Of a DNA stretch of 64,000 nt, positions 1-11,368 are shown piece by piece. The notes beneath the pieces were generated by a model. The model was not told where the DNA came from and ran no database searches. It saw only the letters and a list, made by a program, of their open reading frames with translations. The DNA lies in contig JAPFQT010000083.1 in assembly GCA_027627225.1 (NCBI GenBank), positions 744,001 through 808,000 of the forward strand, given 5' to 3'. This stretch comes from Congeria kusceri (lineage: Eukaryota > Mollusca > Bivalvia > Myida > Dreissenidae). The position numbers and the translations under genes were made by a program. Within the stretch, counting starts at the first letter, position 1. Each line of letters starts with the position of its first letter.

Positions 1-172
1 CACCCAAGTAACCAGCATACCAACTTTCAAGACCGTAGGTCAAAGAGTTCTTTAGATATCGTGCGGAAACCAAATGGTCTATGGACAGACTGACAATCCT
101 ACCGACTGACCGACCGATCGACGGACAGGTGCAAAGCAAGATACCCCCACTTATTTGAAGGAGGGCATAATA
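1..172 (+). repeat. 3' tail of a truncated tandem-core element
   Basis: The sequence runs through a GACNGAC-rich stretch and ends in an inverted pair, TACCCCC and GAGGGCATA, separated by about ten bases. Other tandem-core elements in this window end the same way, for example near 27.26 kb and 42.07 kb. Only the 3' end is inside the window. There is no coding signal. Confidence 0.5.
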
Positions 173-590
173 GAGTTGTTTTATGTTCAAAACACATGTC
201 ATCTTAGAAAATATCCCACATGAACAGTACAGAGTAAAATTCTTACAATAAAACTTTAATAATCACCCAGAATGAGTTGCACAGTAAAGTACAAAATACT
301 ACATAAAATTGGCTGTTAGCTCATTCAAACAGGTCTATCAAGACAATGAATTAGATAATGCTTACAGAGCACAATCAACAAAGCTTTGATAGTTTTGCAA
401 GCAGTACAGGAGTCCCCTACCATTGAAAACCCCTACTAATTAAACATTGTGCAATACCGTCAAATCGCCCTTTATCTGTAGATGTACAAAGTTTCATACT
501 CAAATCCCATTTGTCACTGCAATATTAAGTTGTTGTTTTTTCTATTTTAATAACATTGACCAGGTATTCGATTTACTTTTTGAGTTATTG
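173..590. other. Spacer, no gene seen
   Basis: AT-rich sequence without an extended open frame or exon-like borders. It leads into the tandem repeat block that follows and may be the degenerate 5' part of that element. Confidence 0.5.
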
Positions 591-2433
591 CCGTACTAAA
601 CTGACAGAGGGCAATCATATAGTCCATTCTGCGTACCAAGTTTCATGATCATATGTTATGTTCTTTTCGAAATATTACAGTATTAAGTTTATTTCTATTT
701 GAAGTAACAGTCAGGTGACCTTTGACCCCCAGATGAAAAATAAAATGTACAATCCTTACCTTGCTCTTTCTATGTATACAAAGTTTAATCAAAGTATCTG
801 CAGTACTTTTTGAGTTATCGCAGGATCCAGGTTTTGAGGATGGGACAGACAGACAGAGTGAGACCGATAGACGAACAGAGAGACCGACACACACAGACGG
901 AGGGCAAACCCTTAGTCCAATCTGTGTACCAAGTTTCATGAAGTTTCATGATCATATCTTATGCACTTTTCAAAATATCACAATATTAAGTTTATTTCTA
1001 TTTTTAGTAACAGTCACGTGACCTTTGACCTGTGGTGAAAAATAAAAGATTGTGCATAGTTCTCACATTGCTTTTGCTACATATACAAAATTCATCGAAG
1101 TGTCTTCAGTACTTTCCGAGTTATCACAGGATCCAGGTTTTGGGGACAGACGAACAGACAGAACGGCACACAGACAGATGGCCAACCTATCGTTCAATCT
1201 CTGTACAAAGTTTCTTGGGCATATCTTATGTCCATTTCGAATTATTACAGTATCTAGTTTTTTCTATTTTTAGTAACAGTCACGTGACCTTTGACCTCTG
1301 GTAAAAAAAAAAATAGTCCTCACATTGCCACATTGCTGTTCATATGTATACCCAGTTTCATTGAAATAAGTTCAGTACTTTTTGAGTTATTGAAGGAACC
1401 AGGTTTTGAGGATGGACAGACAAACACATGGACGAACAGATAGAGATACACAGAAGGATGGCAAACCTATAGTTCAATCTTTGTGCCAAGTTTCATGGTC
1501 ATATCTTTTGCACTTTTCAAATTATAACAGTATTTAGTTTGTTTCTATTTTTAGTAACAGTCACGTGACCTTTGACCTCTGGTGTAAAATAAAAGGTTTT
1601 GCATAATCCTCACATTGCCGTTTATATGTACACCAAAACCCCGCTTTATGACCACCTCGATTTTACGACCACCCTGCTAAAGCAGACACTTTTTTAAGAC
1701 CCGATTGTTTTCCTATATATTTATACGGGCACCCCGCTATTCCGTATTACGACCACTTATCACAGACTGACAGTACCAAATAATGCTCAAAATAACCCCC
1801 TAATTGCGACCAGTGTCATTTGGCTGCTGACACTTAACATCATCAAATAACAAAATATGCATTGGAAATAATACAATGCTTTGTCGTATAAACGGTGTGT
1901 ATGAAAAACAATGTTACACGTGTTTTGATAAGGGATAAGCACATCGACTGTGTATCAGATTATGTTAATTGACACTAGCTGGAAGTTAGTGGGTAGCACT
2001 GATGAATGCTGAACCTTAAATGGGCTAAGTTTATCAAGTTTTATTTATTTTCCTTCTTAATGTAAAGTTCATACATGTATCCATAACCATAAGGTACATA
2101 ATCTCTATTCAATAAAACATTTTATTGAAAACAAATCGTAAATTGTGTTATCTATTGATTATTCATTATTTTCATAAAAACTTTAAATTACACAGAAGTA
2201 TGCATGTACTGACTTGGTGATCTGCCAGACCTCAATAATATAACCTACCCGCTATTAAGACCACTTTTATTAAGACCCCAAGTAGTCGTATTTGTGGGGT
2301 TTTACTGTATACCAAGTTTCATAGAAGAATCTTCAGTACTTTTTGAGTTATCGCAGGAACAATATTTTGCGGACTGACAGAAGGACGGACAAACCTATAG
2401 TCCCCTCCGATGAAACACTGGTAGGGGACTAAA
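590..2433 (+). repeat. Tandem-core element, units of about 265-300 bp
   Basis: Successive units carry the words AGTAACAGTCACGTGACC and TTTTGAGTTATCGCAGG; the first recurs near 704, 1006, 1271 and 1553. The last unit is split by a MITE at 1631-2307. The block ends at 2399-2430 in a hairpin, AGTCCCCTCC paired with GGTAGGGGACT, followed by AAAA. The hairpin plus CTAA end is shared with the other tandem-core families here. Small open frames in the units (for instance 649-1304) fall in repeated DNA with no conserved frame and are not genes. Confidence 0.75.
1631..2307. mobile_element. pogo/Tigger-like MITE with TA target duplication
   Basis: The termini are imperfect inverted repeats, CACCAAAACCCCGC at the left and, read from the right, CAGTAAAACCCCAC. 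TA flanks both ends (1629-1630 and 2308-2309). Removing the element rebuilds the host repeat unit around ATATGTATACC, which matches the uninterrupted neighbouring unit near 1340. The interior is AT-rich with no transposase frame. TA duplications and CAGT-type ends point to Tc1/mariner-pogo mobilisation; that assignment is inference. Confidence 0.75.
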
Positions 2434-2439
2434 AACCCA

Positions 2440-3090
2440 CATGCTGAACAACAGATTCAAACCCTGAGCCGAGTCAATTAGAATGATATTTTTGCTTTAT
2501 AATAGACAGCTTGTACAACAAACTCTCAAAGGTAATGAACAACTGGAGAACCATGATTGCATTGCGATTAACATGGGTATGGATTCTGAATGTGGCACAA
2601 ATATTTCTCAAGGGTAGCAATGGAGATAACCATAGTTTAGTTTGGTAAACAGATAAAATGAGTTATTTCCCTTGCTTAAACAAGCTGTTTTTGCCCAGAT
2701 TTTCTATCAATTTTGATGTGGTATAGTCCAAAATAGTTTATTTTTAACTCAGTTGGTCTGATACACGCTATTCTTAAGCCATGCAAAATTTAAGCTTTTT
2801 GAAAGTTGTTTTTGTCAAGTATGTGAAAAATAAAAGAAAGATTAGACAAAATTTCATTCCAATTATATATAATGCAACATTTACATGTACACCATGCAGC
2901 ATGCCAAGTTGGTTGTGAGATATAACAGATATGGTCTATGCTGCCATTATATTCAGAAAGCATATACAAAGAAACATTTCTACAAAATTATGTTAAAATT
3001 AAACCAGTCGTTTCTGTCAAGAATACCATAATTACAAAGTTTCTGTCTGCATTTTGTTGTTACGGTTTCACGGGGTGAGAACATTGTGCA
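2440..3090. other. Spacer, no gene seen
   Basis: AT-rich and apparently unique sequence. A 26-bp segment between AATAG and GGTAATG near 2505 resembles a micro-exon but nothing supports it. No repeat family seen elsewhere in the window was recognised. Confidence 0.5.
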
Positions 3091-3161
3091 GCCAGTCCGG
3101 GACTCGAACCCGGGACCTCTCGCTTACATGGCAAGTGCTCTACCGACTGAGCTAACCTGGC
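3091..3161 (-). tRNA. tRNA-Thr(UGU)-like sequence, probably a SINE head or pseudo-tRNA
   Basis: Read on the minus strand, these 71 nt fold into a full cloverleaf: an acceptor stem with one mismatch, D arm GCTC/GAGC, anticodon stem CTTGC/GCGAG and T arm CCGGG/CCCGG around TTCGAGT. The anticodon loop is CATGTAA, which would give UGU (threonine). Position 33 is A instead of the near-universal U. No T-run terminator follows. Box A and box B sequences are intact. I favour a tRNA-derived SINE head or a pseudogene over a working tRNA. Confidence 0.45.
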
Positions 3162-3616
3162 AGGTACACAATCTCTCCCCTATAGTGACCAATTTCAAAA
3201 AAGACAATGTCAATCAAAGCTGTTAGTAAAAGAGAGTGATACTTGACTGCCCAGGTGAGTTGAATTAAAGGGGAGATTTAATCTGATATAAAACTGATTT
3301 GATATTATGACTAATGCATTGACATTTAATACCAGTCTGATGAGTGTCCATTGCTACAAGCCTGTCATGGATGGTTAAAAAGGCCATATACATTCAAACA
3401 GCATAGTTGGTATGATGATGATGGACAGGAGTCTTCCAGTGTTAACCAGCTTGTCATGTTATTTGACTTAGTGACCTAGCTGTTGACTCCAAATAATCTA
3501 TATCTGATGTTGACCTTGAATTTTTTGTAGACAGAATTCTGTTTAAGATTTAAACAAATCTCATGAAGATCAGTGTAAACATGCTTATCATGTTATTGGA
3601 ACAACAGTAAATAAAA
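3162..3616. other. Spacer with one short open stretch
   Basis: Mostly unique DNA. An open stretch of about 50 codons at roughly 3330-3480 (plus strand) is rich in D, E and W, but it has no start, runs into repeat sequence and stops there. I do not call it a gene. Around 3460-3600 the sequence resembles the GTGACCTAG repeats. Confidence 0.4.
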
Positions 3617-5320
3617 CAAGAGCTGTCAAAGAACAGCGCGCTCGACTATTCTTAGAATTTCAGTTGGTACATATTTTGGAAAGTGGAAGGGGCATACATT
3701 TGTTGAAATAAAAGGCTGACTTATTTAATTATTTCATCAATTTATACCAAGGTCCAAGTGAATACCATATGTAGTTTAGAAATTATAAAACTGACAAAAA
3801 ACTTTAACCCAAAAATCTATTTGAAATGAGCGCATACCTCTGTCAAAATACAACACAGAGTTCTAGGGATTGTTGCAACTGATGCTGGAGTTGATTACAA
3901 TATATATTCTAAGTTTCAAGTGAAAAACTTATGTAGTTTAGAAATTATAAGACTTTTGAAAAAAAACTTTACACTGTTTAACTTTACAATCTATTTGGAA
4001 AGGGGGGAGCTCTGTCAAAATATCAACAGGGTTATGTTGATTGTGGAACCTGATGATGTAAATGATGACAAAGGTATATTCCAAGTTTTCATTGAATACC
4101 CTGTTAAGTTTTGAAGTTATAAAACTTCTGAATAAAGACTTATAAATCTAAAAATCTATGTGCAAAAGGGACATAACTATGCCAAAATATAAACATAGCT
4201 ATGGGGATTGTTACCTTTATACTGGAGTGTATGGCAAAGCTTTATTCCAAGTTTCAATCAAATAACCTATGAAGTTCTGTTTGAATAACAACTTTAACCC
4301 AAAAATATATGTGATAAAGAGGCATTACTCTGTTAAAACAAAACTATGGGGAATGTTGCACTTGATGTTAGAGTTGATGACAAAGGTACATTCCAAGTTT
4401 CAAGTGAGTAACTTATGTCGTTTTCAAGTTATAGGACTATTGAATAGAAATTTTAACCAGAAAATCTATGTGAACAAGATTCTTTGTTTGATAAACACAC
4501 ATGCCCACATTTGGTGCTGGATAGCCCATTTCTTAGTCCAAATTAGGTCAAGGTCAAAATGAGGTTGGGTGATATGGGTGGATGTGGGATAGTCAGAAGA
4601 AACAACTGTGTAAATAACCAAGTGTTGTTGCAAGTGGTGTTGGCGCTAGACAAAATGGTAAAATCTAGTTAACCAAGAAACAGCCCATTTGAATTATTCT
4701 AAGTGCAAAATTAGGTAAATTTAAAAGTGAGGTTGGTTGATATGGGTGGATAGGGAATGGTCAAAAGCAACAACTGTATAAGTATCCAAGTGTTGTAGTA
4801 AGCCGTGTTGGTGCTAGACGAAATGATAAAAAATACTTAACCTCGTCCGGACAGAAGGACGGACAGACGGATGGAGGGACGGACGGACAGGACAATCACT
4901 TTATGCCTCTTGCATCAAGATGCCAGGGAATAAAAAGGGGCATTACATTGACAAAATACAAAATAGATTTATGAGGAATGTTTCACCTAGTGCTGGAGTG
5001 TATGACAAAGGTATATTCCAAGTTTGAAGTGAATAACTTGTGTATTTGTGAAGTTAGGAGACTTTTGAATATAAACTTTAACCAGAAAATCTATGTGAAA
5101 AAGAGGCATAACTCTGTCAAAATACAAAACTGACTTATGGGGAATGCTGCGTCAGATGCTGGAGTTACTGACAAAAGTAAATTCCTAGTTTCAAGTGAAT
5201 AACTTATGTAGTTTTGAAGTTACAAAACTTTAGAATATAAACTTTACAAAGATCAGACACAGACATTGACGCTTTAGTTTTTAGGAAAGCTCACCTATTC
5301 TTCGAATAGTTGAGCTAAAA
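3617..5320 (+). mobile_element. Tandem-core Helitron-like element, family B
   Basis: The 5' end carries a hairpin (GAGCTGTC then GAACAGC) followed by GCGCTCGACTATT. The core has several units of about 165-175 bp, recognised by CTTTAACC, AAAATCTATGTG and AACTCTGTCAAAATACAA. The 3' end at 5289-5315 is a hairpin, GCTCACCTATTC and GAATAGTTGAGC, followed by TAAAA. A different element is nested at about 4485-4935. Small frames in the core are repeat shadows. The Helitron-like class is inferred from the end structure. Confidence 0.65.
4485..4935 (+). mobile_element. Tandem-core element nested in family B
   Basis: Two units of about 175-185 bp share GAGGTTG(G)(G/T)TGATATGGGTGG and CCAAGTGTTG. They are followed by a GACGGACGGACGG tail and an end containing ATGCCTCTTGC and ATGCCAGGGAATAAAAA. 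Family B resumes on both sides, so this is a later insertion. No coding capacity was seen. Confidence 0.6.
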
Positions 5321-5452
5321 AGTCATCATCTTCGTCACCACCACTAGCATAATCAAGATAAGGACCACCATTATCAGCAGCAACAGCAACATCAGCATCA
5401 CCATCTCAACATAACCATCATCACTATAACCATCATCATTGAAACAGTTATG
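5320..5452. repeat. Imperfect CAT/CAC/CAG trinucleotide tract
   Basis: About 130 bp dominated by CAT, CAC, CAA and CAG triplets, for example ACCATCATCACTATAACC. It directly follows the 3' end of the family B element. It reads as a decayed microsatellite, not a coding region. Confidence 0.7.
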
Positions 5453-5683
5453 AAAGTCAATTTGGCTTGTTCAACATGTTGTAATACCGTATTGTACTGC
5501 TGAATAGTGACATAATGTGCATCTTTAAGTTGATCCAAACATGATTAATCACTTAAATCAAAGAAAACAGATTTCCTAATTATTCGAATAATCACTTTCC
5601 AATCATGTATGCCTAAAATACCCTCCAGATAAGATCTGACATATGCACATATACCACAAACAAAGATAACGTAACGAACTCAC

Positions 5684-5731
5684 CACAAAGGGTTCACGAA
5701 GACTCTGAGCCAAAAGCTGAACATGGGTAAA
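5684..5731 (-). CDS. Predicted 16-codon exon of an unidentified minus-strand gene
   Basis: On the minus strand the acceptor TTCATTGTTCAG and the donor GTGAGT bound a 48-bp open segment encoding FTHVQLLAQSLREPFV, phase 0 at both ends. It can follow the 60-bp exon at 6237-6178 without a frame break. A longer upstream frame exists, but the acceptor makes the short form more likely. The composition suits a helical segment. Short exons of this kind are easy to over-call; the donor and the matching phases are the main support. Confidence 0.4.
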
Positions 5732-6177
5732 CTGAACAATGAATGAAACAAAATGTGAGAAAACACTGTAGCTGTAACAGCAACATGACAAGTGCACGAA
5801 ATGAGACTCCAAAGAAGAAATGAATTAGCAAATACATGTATGTCGTCGTTTCTGACTGCAGAAAAAAACCATGAACAAATATAAAATTTGCAATTATAAA
5901 TATAATTTACTAAGCTATAACTTGTAAACACCAGCAACATTGCCAAAAAACACACATCAATGTAATGCTCAAACTTTCTTAAAATTAGCCAATGCTTTTG
6001 TGAAAGAAACACTCAGCAGAATTACTGTTTGCAGGTCCAAACTTCTGTACTTTGTACACATTTTCAAGCAGGTTTTAATATTACAACCAGTACTTAGCGT
6101 CTTTAAAATGAGTACAGAAACATTTAAATATCATTAATTTGTTATGGTAATCCTCACTTCAACAAATACGTGTATAC

Positions 6178-6237
6178 CAATAATGCAGAGGAGATCACTG
6201 TTGTAGTTTTAGTGAGTAGTCTAACAGAGTTCTCTCC
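6178..6237 (-). CDS. Predicted 20-codon exon of an unidentified minus-strand gene
   Basis: A strong pyrimidine-rich acceptor (TTTCCTGTTCTTATTCCAG) precedes a 60-bp open segment encoding GENSVRLLTKTTTVISSALL. It is followed by the donor GTATAC. Both ends are phase 0, so it joins in frame to the exons at 8530-8399 and 5731-5684. The residues could form an amphipathic or buried helix. No family was recognised. Confidence 0.5.
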
Positions 6238-8398
6238 CTGGAATAAGAACAGGAAAGTTATCTACTCTACATTACTGACAAATTCGGTTGAACTAATGAC
6301 ACTGTCCGAGTCCGGCTTTCTAAACAATAGACATATTGAATAATATGTTAATTCCTTTCAAGTATTAATTCAAAACTATAACCGCAAATGAAAATTGGAC
6401 TTGTTGTTGTCTTAGATATTCCTTTATGGCCATGAAGTTTTAGTCTCAACATATTCAAACAGCAATGCACATTGATGGGCAATCTAATATACACATCTAG
6501 GATTAACACAAAATGACTTTTTTATTCAAAATCGTTCACAAGATAACAGTTGATAAGTCTTCTATTTTCTGACTACCTGTTTCTTATCCATTCAAAGATT
6601 CAAGGGTAAACACCAGATATGTTTCCAGTTACACAGATATTTGTGTACCAGTCATACAGATAATTAGGTATCAAAGTTATCTTCAAAAATTGCTGACACA
6701 GTTGTCTTTCAACGTCTTTGTAACAAAAGACAGAAATATGTCTTTCCACTTCAACAACGCAAGTCTTGCAAACAGAATTACATTGCACATTTTAATCAGC
6801 CAATCAATAAGATTTCTGCCAATCAAATTTAAAAATTGTGACAAGAAGAAAACATAACCAATGGCAAAACTTGATTCTGTGGAATCTCAAATAAATGGAA
6901 ATGAATACTGGCATCAAACTGGAAAAGGAAAATGCAGTAACGCACAGATCCAAAATGACACTTAATAGTTAACCCTTGAAAACAGAAATTTCTAAATTGA
7001 AAACCTTGTACCACTAGATGAGTCACAGACACGTTTGGACACTGTCAAAAGGCCTGTCGGCAATACTAATTTTTGCTTCCACAAATTAATTTTTATACGT
7101 TCTATAGTGGAAAAAATGACTAAAGGCCATTATTCGGCTAAAATTGGACACAGCCAGAATTCCCTTACGATCACTCATACATTAATGAGGGACTGTCTGA
7201 TTTTTACACATTTATTTCATGTTTCTTTTGTTACCCGCTAACAGAAAATATTTTATATAACATAAATAAACAACATCGAAAAACACTATTTCTCTTATCG
7301 AAAAATGCAAATCTATATTTTCTATCGATACAGACCCATTTATACTACAGCAACTGCTACTTCGGTTTGGAATGAGAAAATATGGACTGCACATGGGTCA
7401 TCAACCGATCTGACTCGTCTAGACTCTGTGTATACATGTATACAATTGTTCACTGTGCAGCAAAGTATTATTTTAGTTTTTAATTTCTCTTCAATACACA
7501 TTTCTGAACATAGGTTATTCTCAACATTGATTATACATGTAATATTATTTAAAAATATTCAGACATCATTAGAATCAATGGAAGCTTTTACATTATAATG
7601 TTTGTACAAAATCGTACAGTCCCTCTTTAAGGTTCTGTAAAAGCAGACTTTCGTTTGATAAGTACCAGTACACAAAATGGCTAACCTGAAAAGTACTGAC
7701 TGTAACAGATCTAAACACCACAGCAATCACAACAATATCGCTACAACCAGGTATTGTCACACATATGTATCCTACCTGATATATATTGAATAAATTTGAA
7801 CACACTGTACACTTTTTGCCATTTTTATTTCAGACTTGACACCACTATTGATAAAATGCAACCAGTAACTACAAACACGACAACTGAAATCTGCCTCAGA
7901 CTCTCTTCAACGACACTGTCAGTTGCAGAGCAAGACTGCAGGAGACAGAACTCAAATATTGCATATGCATTCTACCACTGTGAACAAACAATTTCATTTG
8001 GTCAGAAGACTTCAAATGTAAACAATTCTAACTTAAAATCATGCTTGCTGTACAACTATGAAACAAAACAATTACACAGCCAAGTCTATTCAGATAAAAT
8101 AATTTAGTTGTAATGTAAAATAGAGCTATGTTGTGGTAATGAGAATTCCAGGTGCTCTTAAAAGGTATAACTTAATTATATCTCTCAAAAACTATATTAA
8201 TGTATGGCTGAAAATGTCAGAAATATTTAGTCAACTGTCTTTGGTGTGCATTAAAGACATTGTCTGACGAACAATGGACAGGAGAGGTTCCCAACACCTA
8301 TAGTTACCTATCACTTTGAAAGACAGGTTTAATTGTTAATAGAAACGCTCAAGGTCAATATTTCATCAACCATAAAGACAGTTTTTAACAATTATTAC
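6238..8398. other. Probable intron between two minus-strand exons
   Basis: About 2.2 kb of AT-rich, mostly non-repetitive sequence. Several open frames of 60-103 codons occur on both strands (for example 7796-8107 plus and 7593-7805 minus). They lack matching splice borders or protein-like composition, and I leave them out. Confidence 0.5.
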
Positions 8399-8530
8399 CT
8401 TTATCAACTGCTGGTAGGACTTGATATTCAGCATATTTCTCCAGTCAGCACCCTTTCTGTCTGTCAGTGACTCCCAACGAGCTGATATGGTATGCATAAG
8501 GACCCCATGCGCTGCATTTCTTCTTTGTTG
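8399..8530 (-). CDS. Predicted 44-codon exon of an unidentified minus-strand gene
   Basis: The acceptor TTTAATTGCACAG and the donor GTAATA enclose 132 bp that are open in one frame and clearly richer in G+C than the flanks. The product begins QQRRNAAHGVLMHTISARW and continues with WESLTDRKGADWRNMLNIK and SYQQLIK. Both ends are phase 0. The N-x-x-HG-x-L motif vaguely recalls helical-repeat proteins of the DUF2428/THADA type, but that is a weak impression and no product is assigned. The next exon downstream on the same strand is probably 6237-6178. Confidence 0.6.
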
Positions 8531-8937
8531 CTGTGCAATTAAATATTAAAGTAATTAACATGCAACAACAAAATAAACGATGTGTTGTAAAGGCTAATTA
8601 ATATCAAACAATGTTGCAAATATCCTATAAGATTACAAATATGAACCTGCTATGTCCCAAGACAATACAATATAAATAAACCCATTTGTAACGAGACCTA
8701 AAGCTTAGGAAAAAATAAGTTTGGGGGTAATCTTGCAAAGGACAGTATTCCGCACTTCATTCCAAATCCTTATTTTGTAAGCTACTTTAAATGAGAACTG
8801 ACAAATGGATAGCCTGATAAGACAGGAAAATGCGTAAACTAAAATCAACACCAACATTTTCAACAATAACGAGTTATGGCTGTTAATAATATAAGTGGGG
8901 TACTTAAACATTTCATGTGAGAAACCCAGACCGGGAC
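8531..8937. other. Spacer, no gene seen
   Basis: AT-rich sequence upstream of the 8.5 kb exon on the minus strand. No further exon-like segment or recognised repeat was found. Confidence 0.45.
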
Positions 8938-9185
8938 ATTTTTACACTTTTAAAATCTATTTTTAGCTCTGGTGACCTACATATGCAGTGGACCGTAACG
9001 ATTTGAACAACTTGGAAAGAGGATCACCTAATGATCATTCCTGTGAAGTTTGGTGAAAATCTGCCAAGTGGTTTAGAAGGAGATGTTGTTTGATTGAAAA
9101 GTTGACCACGCGCGCACGAACAACTGACAACGGGCGATCACAAAAGCTCACCATGAGCACTTTGTGCCCAGGTGACCTAAAAAAA
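8938..9185 (+). repeat. 3' end module of a GCTCACC hairpin element
   Basis: The module starts near CTATTTTTAGCTCTGGTGACC, passes through AGGAGATGTTGTTTGA and GACAACGGGCGATCAC, and ends in a hairpin, AGCTCACC(ATGAGCAC) against (GTGC)CCAGGTGACCT, then AAAAA. The same module closes the repeats at 20.99-21.21 kb and 32.23-32.44 kb, so it is a mobile end shared between cores. Confidence 0.65.
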
Positions 9186-9354
9186 CTTTCTGTTCAACAC
9201 CCTCTCCAAACAGAAAGACATAACTTTGTAAATAAAACTGACTTTCTTGTTATGTGTGCTATATGTTATTTGTGCTATAATTCATAACGTTGTTTGTCAT
9301 GCTTTGATGTGCATGTTTAACTTGTTATGTTTCATTATTTTTACTAGAACTCTG

Positions 9355-9772
9355 GGAGTCGGATGTGTCGCCTGACGCTGGATAGCTTACGTGAATCCAA
9401 ATGAAGAAGCACTTTAGGTTAATGCTCAATTTTTTTTAACAGATTTATTGAAATCTTCAAAAGCACTGTCCTCTGGCTAATTGCTAAGAAAAGACTAATT
9501 AAAACCAAAAATGCGACACAAAAATAAGTATGAAAATTTACAAAGGGCAATAACCCCAAAAGTATTAGGTGCAGAGTAACGGTTCTTGTGCTCTGCACTT
9601 CTCCTCAATGAGATCTATCTACCTATGAAGTTTCAAGTTGATAGCTTTAATAGTCTAAGAGTTATGATCCCGACAAGCGAAAGGGGCCACCGCCACCGAC
9701 ACGGACGCTGCTGACACCGCCGCCAACGCCAACAAAAGTAACCCCTATATGTCGCCTTCAGGCGACACAATA
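9355..9772 (+). mobile_element. TGTCGCCT-ended tandem-core element
   Basis: The element starts near TGTCGCCTGACGCTGGATAGC. It contains one AAAGGGCAATAACCCC/GTGCTCTGCACTTCTCC unit and a GCCACCGCC-rich tract. It ends at 9750-9767 in a perfect hairpin (TGTCGCCTTCAGGCGACA) followed by CAA. A second, longer copy lies at 62995-63625, and core units also occur near 52.7-53.0 kb. Confidence 0.65.
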
Positions 9773-10104
9773 AATGTAATAATAAAATAAAATACTACAA
9801 TAGTACCGGTAGTTTTAATAATAATATCATCTTCATTATAATGACAGCCAAAACGTAAGCATTGACAGTTAAATATAACCCAATGCTACTTTCAAAACGT
9901 CCGAGTTCAGATAAGTCAAACTACGGATATCTCGAAGTCGCTATTGCATTCCCGTCAGCTTCGAGATAACGAGGTTCAGCTGTATGTTTTTGCAATTGTA
10001 ATTGGAACTACTTTTTACCCTGCTTTGCTCAGAATTGGGAATTCTTTTGCATCGTTTATTGGGTAGTTTAACCATGATAATTTTGTTCTTTGCCCATAGA
10101 AAAA
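9773..10104. other. Spacer with a solo pogo-like end
   Basis: Around 9905-9985 the word TTCGAGATAACGAGGTTCAG followed by CTGTA resembles one end of a pogo-type element; a related end lies near 50.8 kb. No partner terminus is visible. Nothing else is recognised. Confidence 0.4.
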
Positions 10105-11368
10105 ATTAGCCCTAGGTCACTCACCTGAGGGGCTAAGGAATTACTGTTCTCAGCATGTTTTATGATGATTCGGCTAAAAATGTGGCCTCAAGAGTCTTGC
10201 ACTTTTTATTGCAATTTTGCCTGGTGACCTAGTTTTTGACCCTATACAGGCTGTCAACCAAGTTGCACAGAAAATATAGGAATGTAGGAATATTTTCAGC
10301 TAAAATAGCTTTTATTGCAATTTTGCCTGATGACTTAGTTTTTGACCCTATACAGGCTGTCAACCAAGTTGCACAGAAAATATAGGAACAATATAGGAAT
10401 ATTTTCAGCTAAAATATAGGAATTTTATGTAAAAATCATTTAAATTAAAATATGGGATCATATTCTGACATGATAAGTCTTCCAGATTGCATTTTAATCA
10501 ACAAATTATTTGCTAAACATGTTCATGCTCATCAATTGGCATCTGAGACACGTATGCTATGACCTAACAATAATCTGGGTATTTAAGTTTGATGCGAGCA
10601 AAGCGAGCGAGAAAAAAATCAACATAAGGTTCCTAATATACCGTTCACGGACCAATTTCAGACGCGTGAATGACCAAATTTCGCAAAAATATAGGATAAC
10701 ATTCTTAAATATTGGAAAATATAGGAAATATACTAGGTTTTTCAAAATATAGGATTCTTTCCAACAAATAGGAATATAGGAATCGGTTGACAGCCTGTCC
10801 ACATGATCCAGATACGAACGTGTTCTAGATATTATTTGGACAAATGTTCTTAGAATGTTTCATGATGATTGGGCTATAAATGTGGCATCTTTTTTTCAAT
10901 TGGTCCTGGTGACCTAGTTTTTGACCCGACATGAGCTAGTTTCAAAATCGTCTGTGAAATCATTGAAACAAATGTTATGAACAAGTTTCAAAATACTGTG
11001 ATTTCTAGAGTGTTCACAAGCTTTTTCTTCAATTTGCCCTAGTGAGCTCGTCTGAGATATTATTGAAACAAATGTTCTGAGCGAGTTTCAAGATGATTGG
11101 GTAAAAAATATGACTTTAAGAGTGTTCACAAGCTTTTAATTCAATTTGACCAGGTGATATAGTTTTTGACTCCACATGACCCAGTTATGAAATCGTCCAA
11201 GATATCTTTGGGACAAATGTTCTAAGCAAGTTTCATGAAGATTGGGCAACATATGTAGCTCACAAGGTTAATGTTGACAATGAACAACGAAAGATTCACG
11301 GCGCACTACAGTCAAAGCGATCACAAAAGCTCACCATGTGCATGTTGTGCTCAGGTGAGCTAAAAAAA
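10105..11368 (+). mobile_element. Tandem-core Helitron-like element, family C, first copy
   Basis: The element starts with AGCCCTAGGTCACTCACCTGAG, then carries units of about 150-165 bp with GTGACCTAGTTTTTGACCC and ACAAATGTTCT. It ends at 11329-11360 in a hairpin (AGCTCACCATGTGCATG / CTCAGGTGAGCT) followed by AAAAAA. A TIR insertion at 10247-10797 splits the first units. There is no coding frame. Confidence 0.65.
10247..10797. mobile_element. CAGGCTGTCAACC-TIR insertion with TATAGGAA words
   Basis: Perfect 13-bp inverted termini, CAGGCTGTCAACC at 10247 and GGTTGACAGCCTG at 10785, bound the insert. The word ATATAGGAA or TATAGGAAT recurs many times near both ends. An internal GCGAGCAAAGCGAGCGAG lies near 10595. 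A 105-bp direct duplication repeats the left terminus together with about 35 bp of host flank. No target duplication or transposase was identified. Open frames at 10510-10802 run through the repeated words and are not called. Confidence 0.6.

Noticed and set aside
3330..3480. 50-codon plus-strand open stretch with D/E/W content
   Set aside because: No start, no clear acceptor, and it runs into repeat sequence.
5680..6012. 110-residue minus-strand open frame
   Set aside because: Hydrophobic, AT-driven content. Only the 48-bp segment in another frame (5731-5684) has splice borders.
7796..8107. 103-residue plus-strand frame preceded by TTTTTATTTCAG
   Set aside because: There is an acceptor-like site, but composition and lack of a partner exon or downstream signal make chance more likely.
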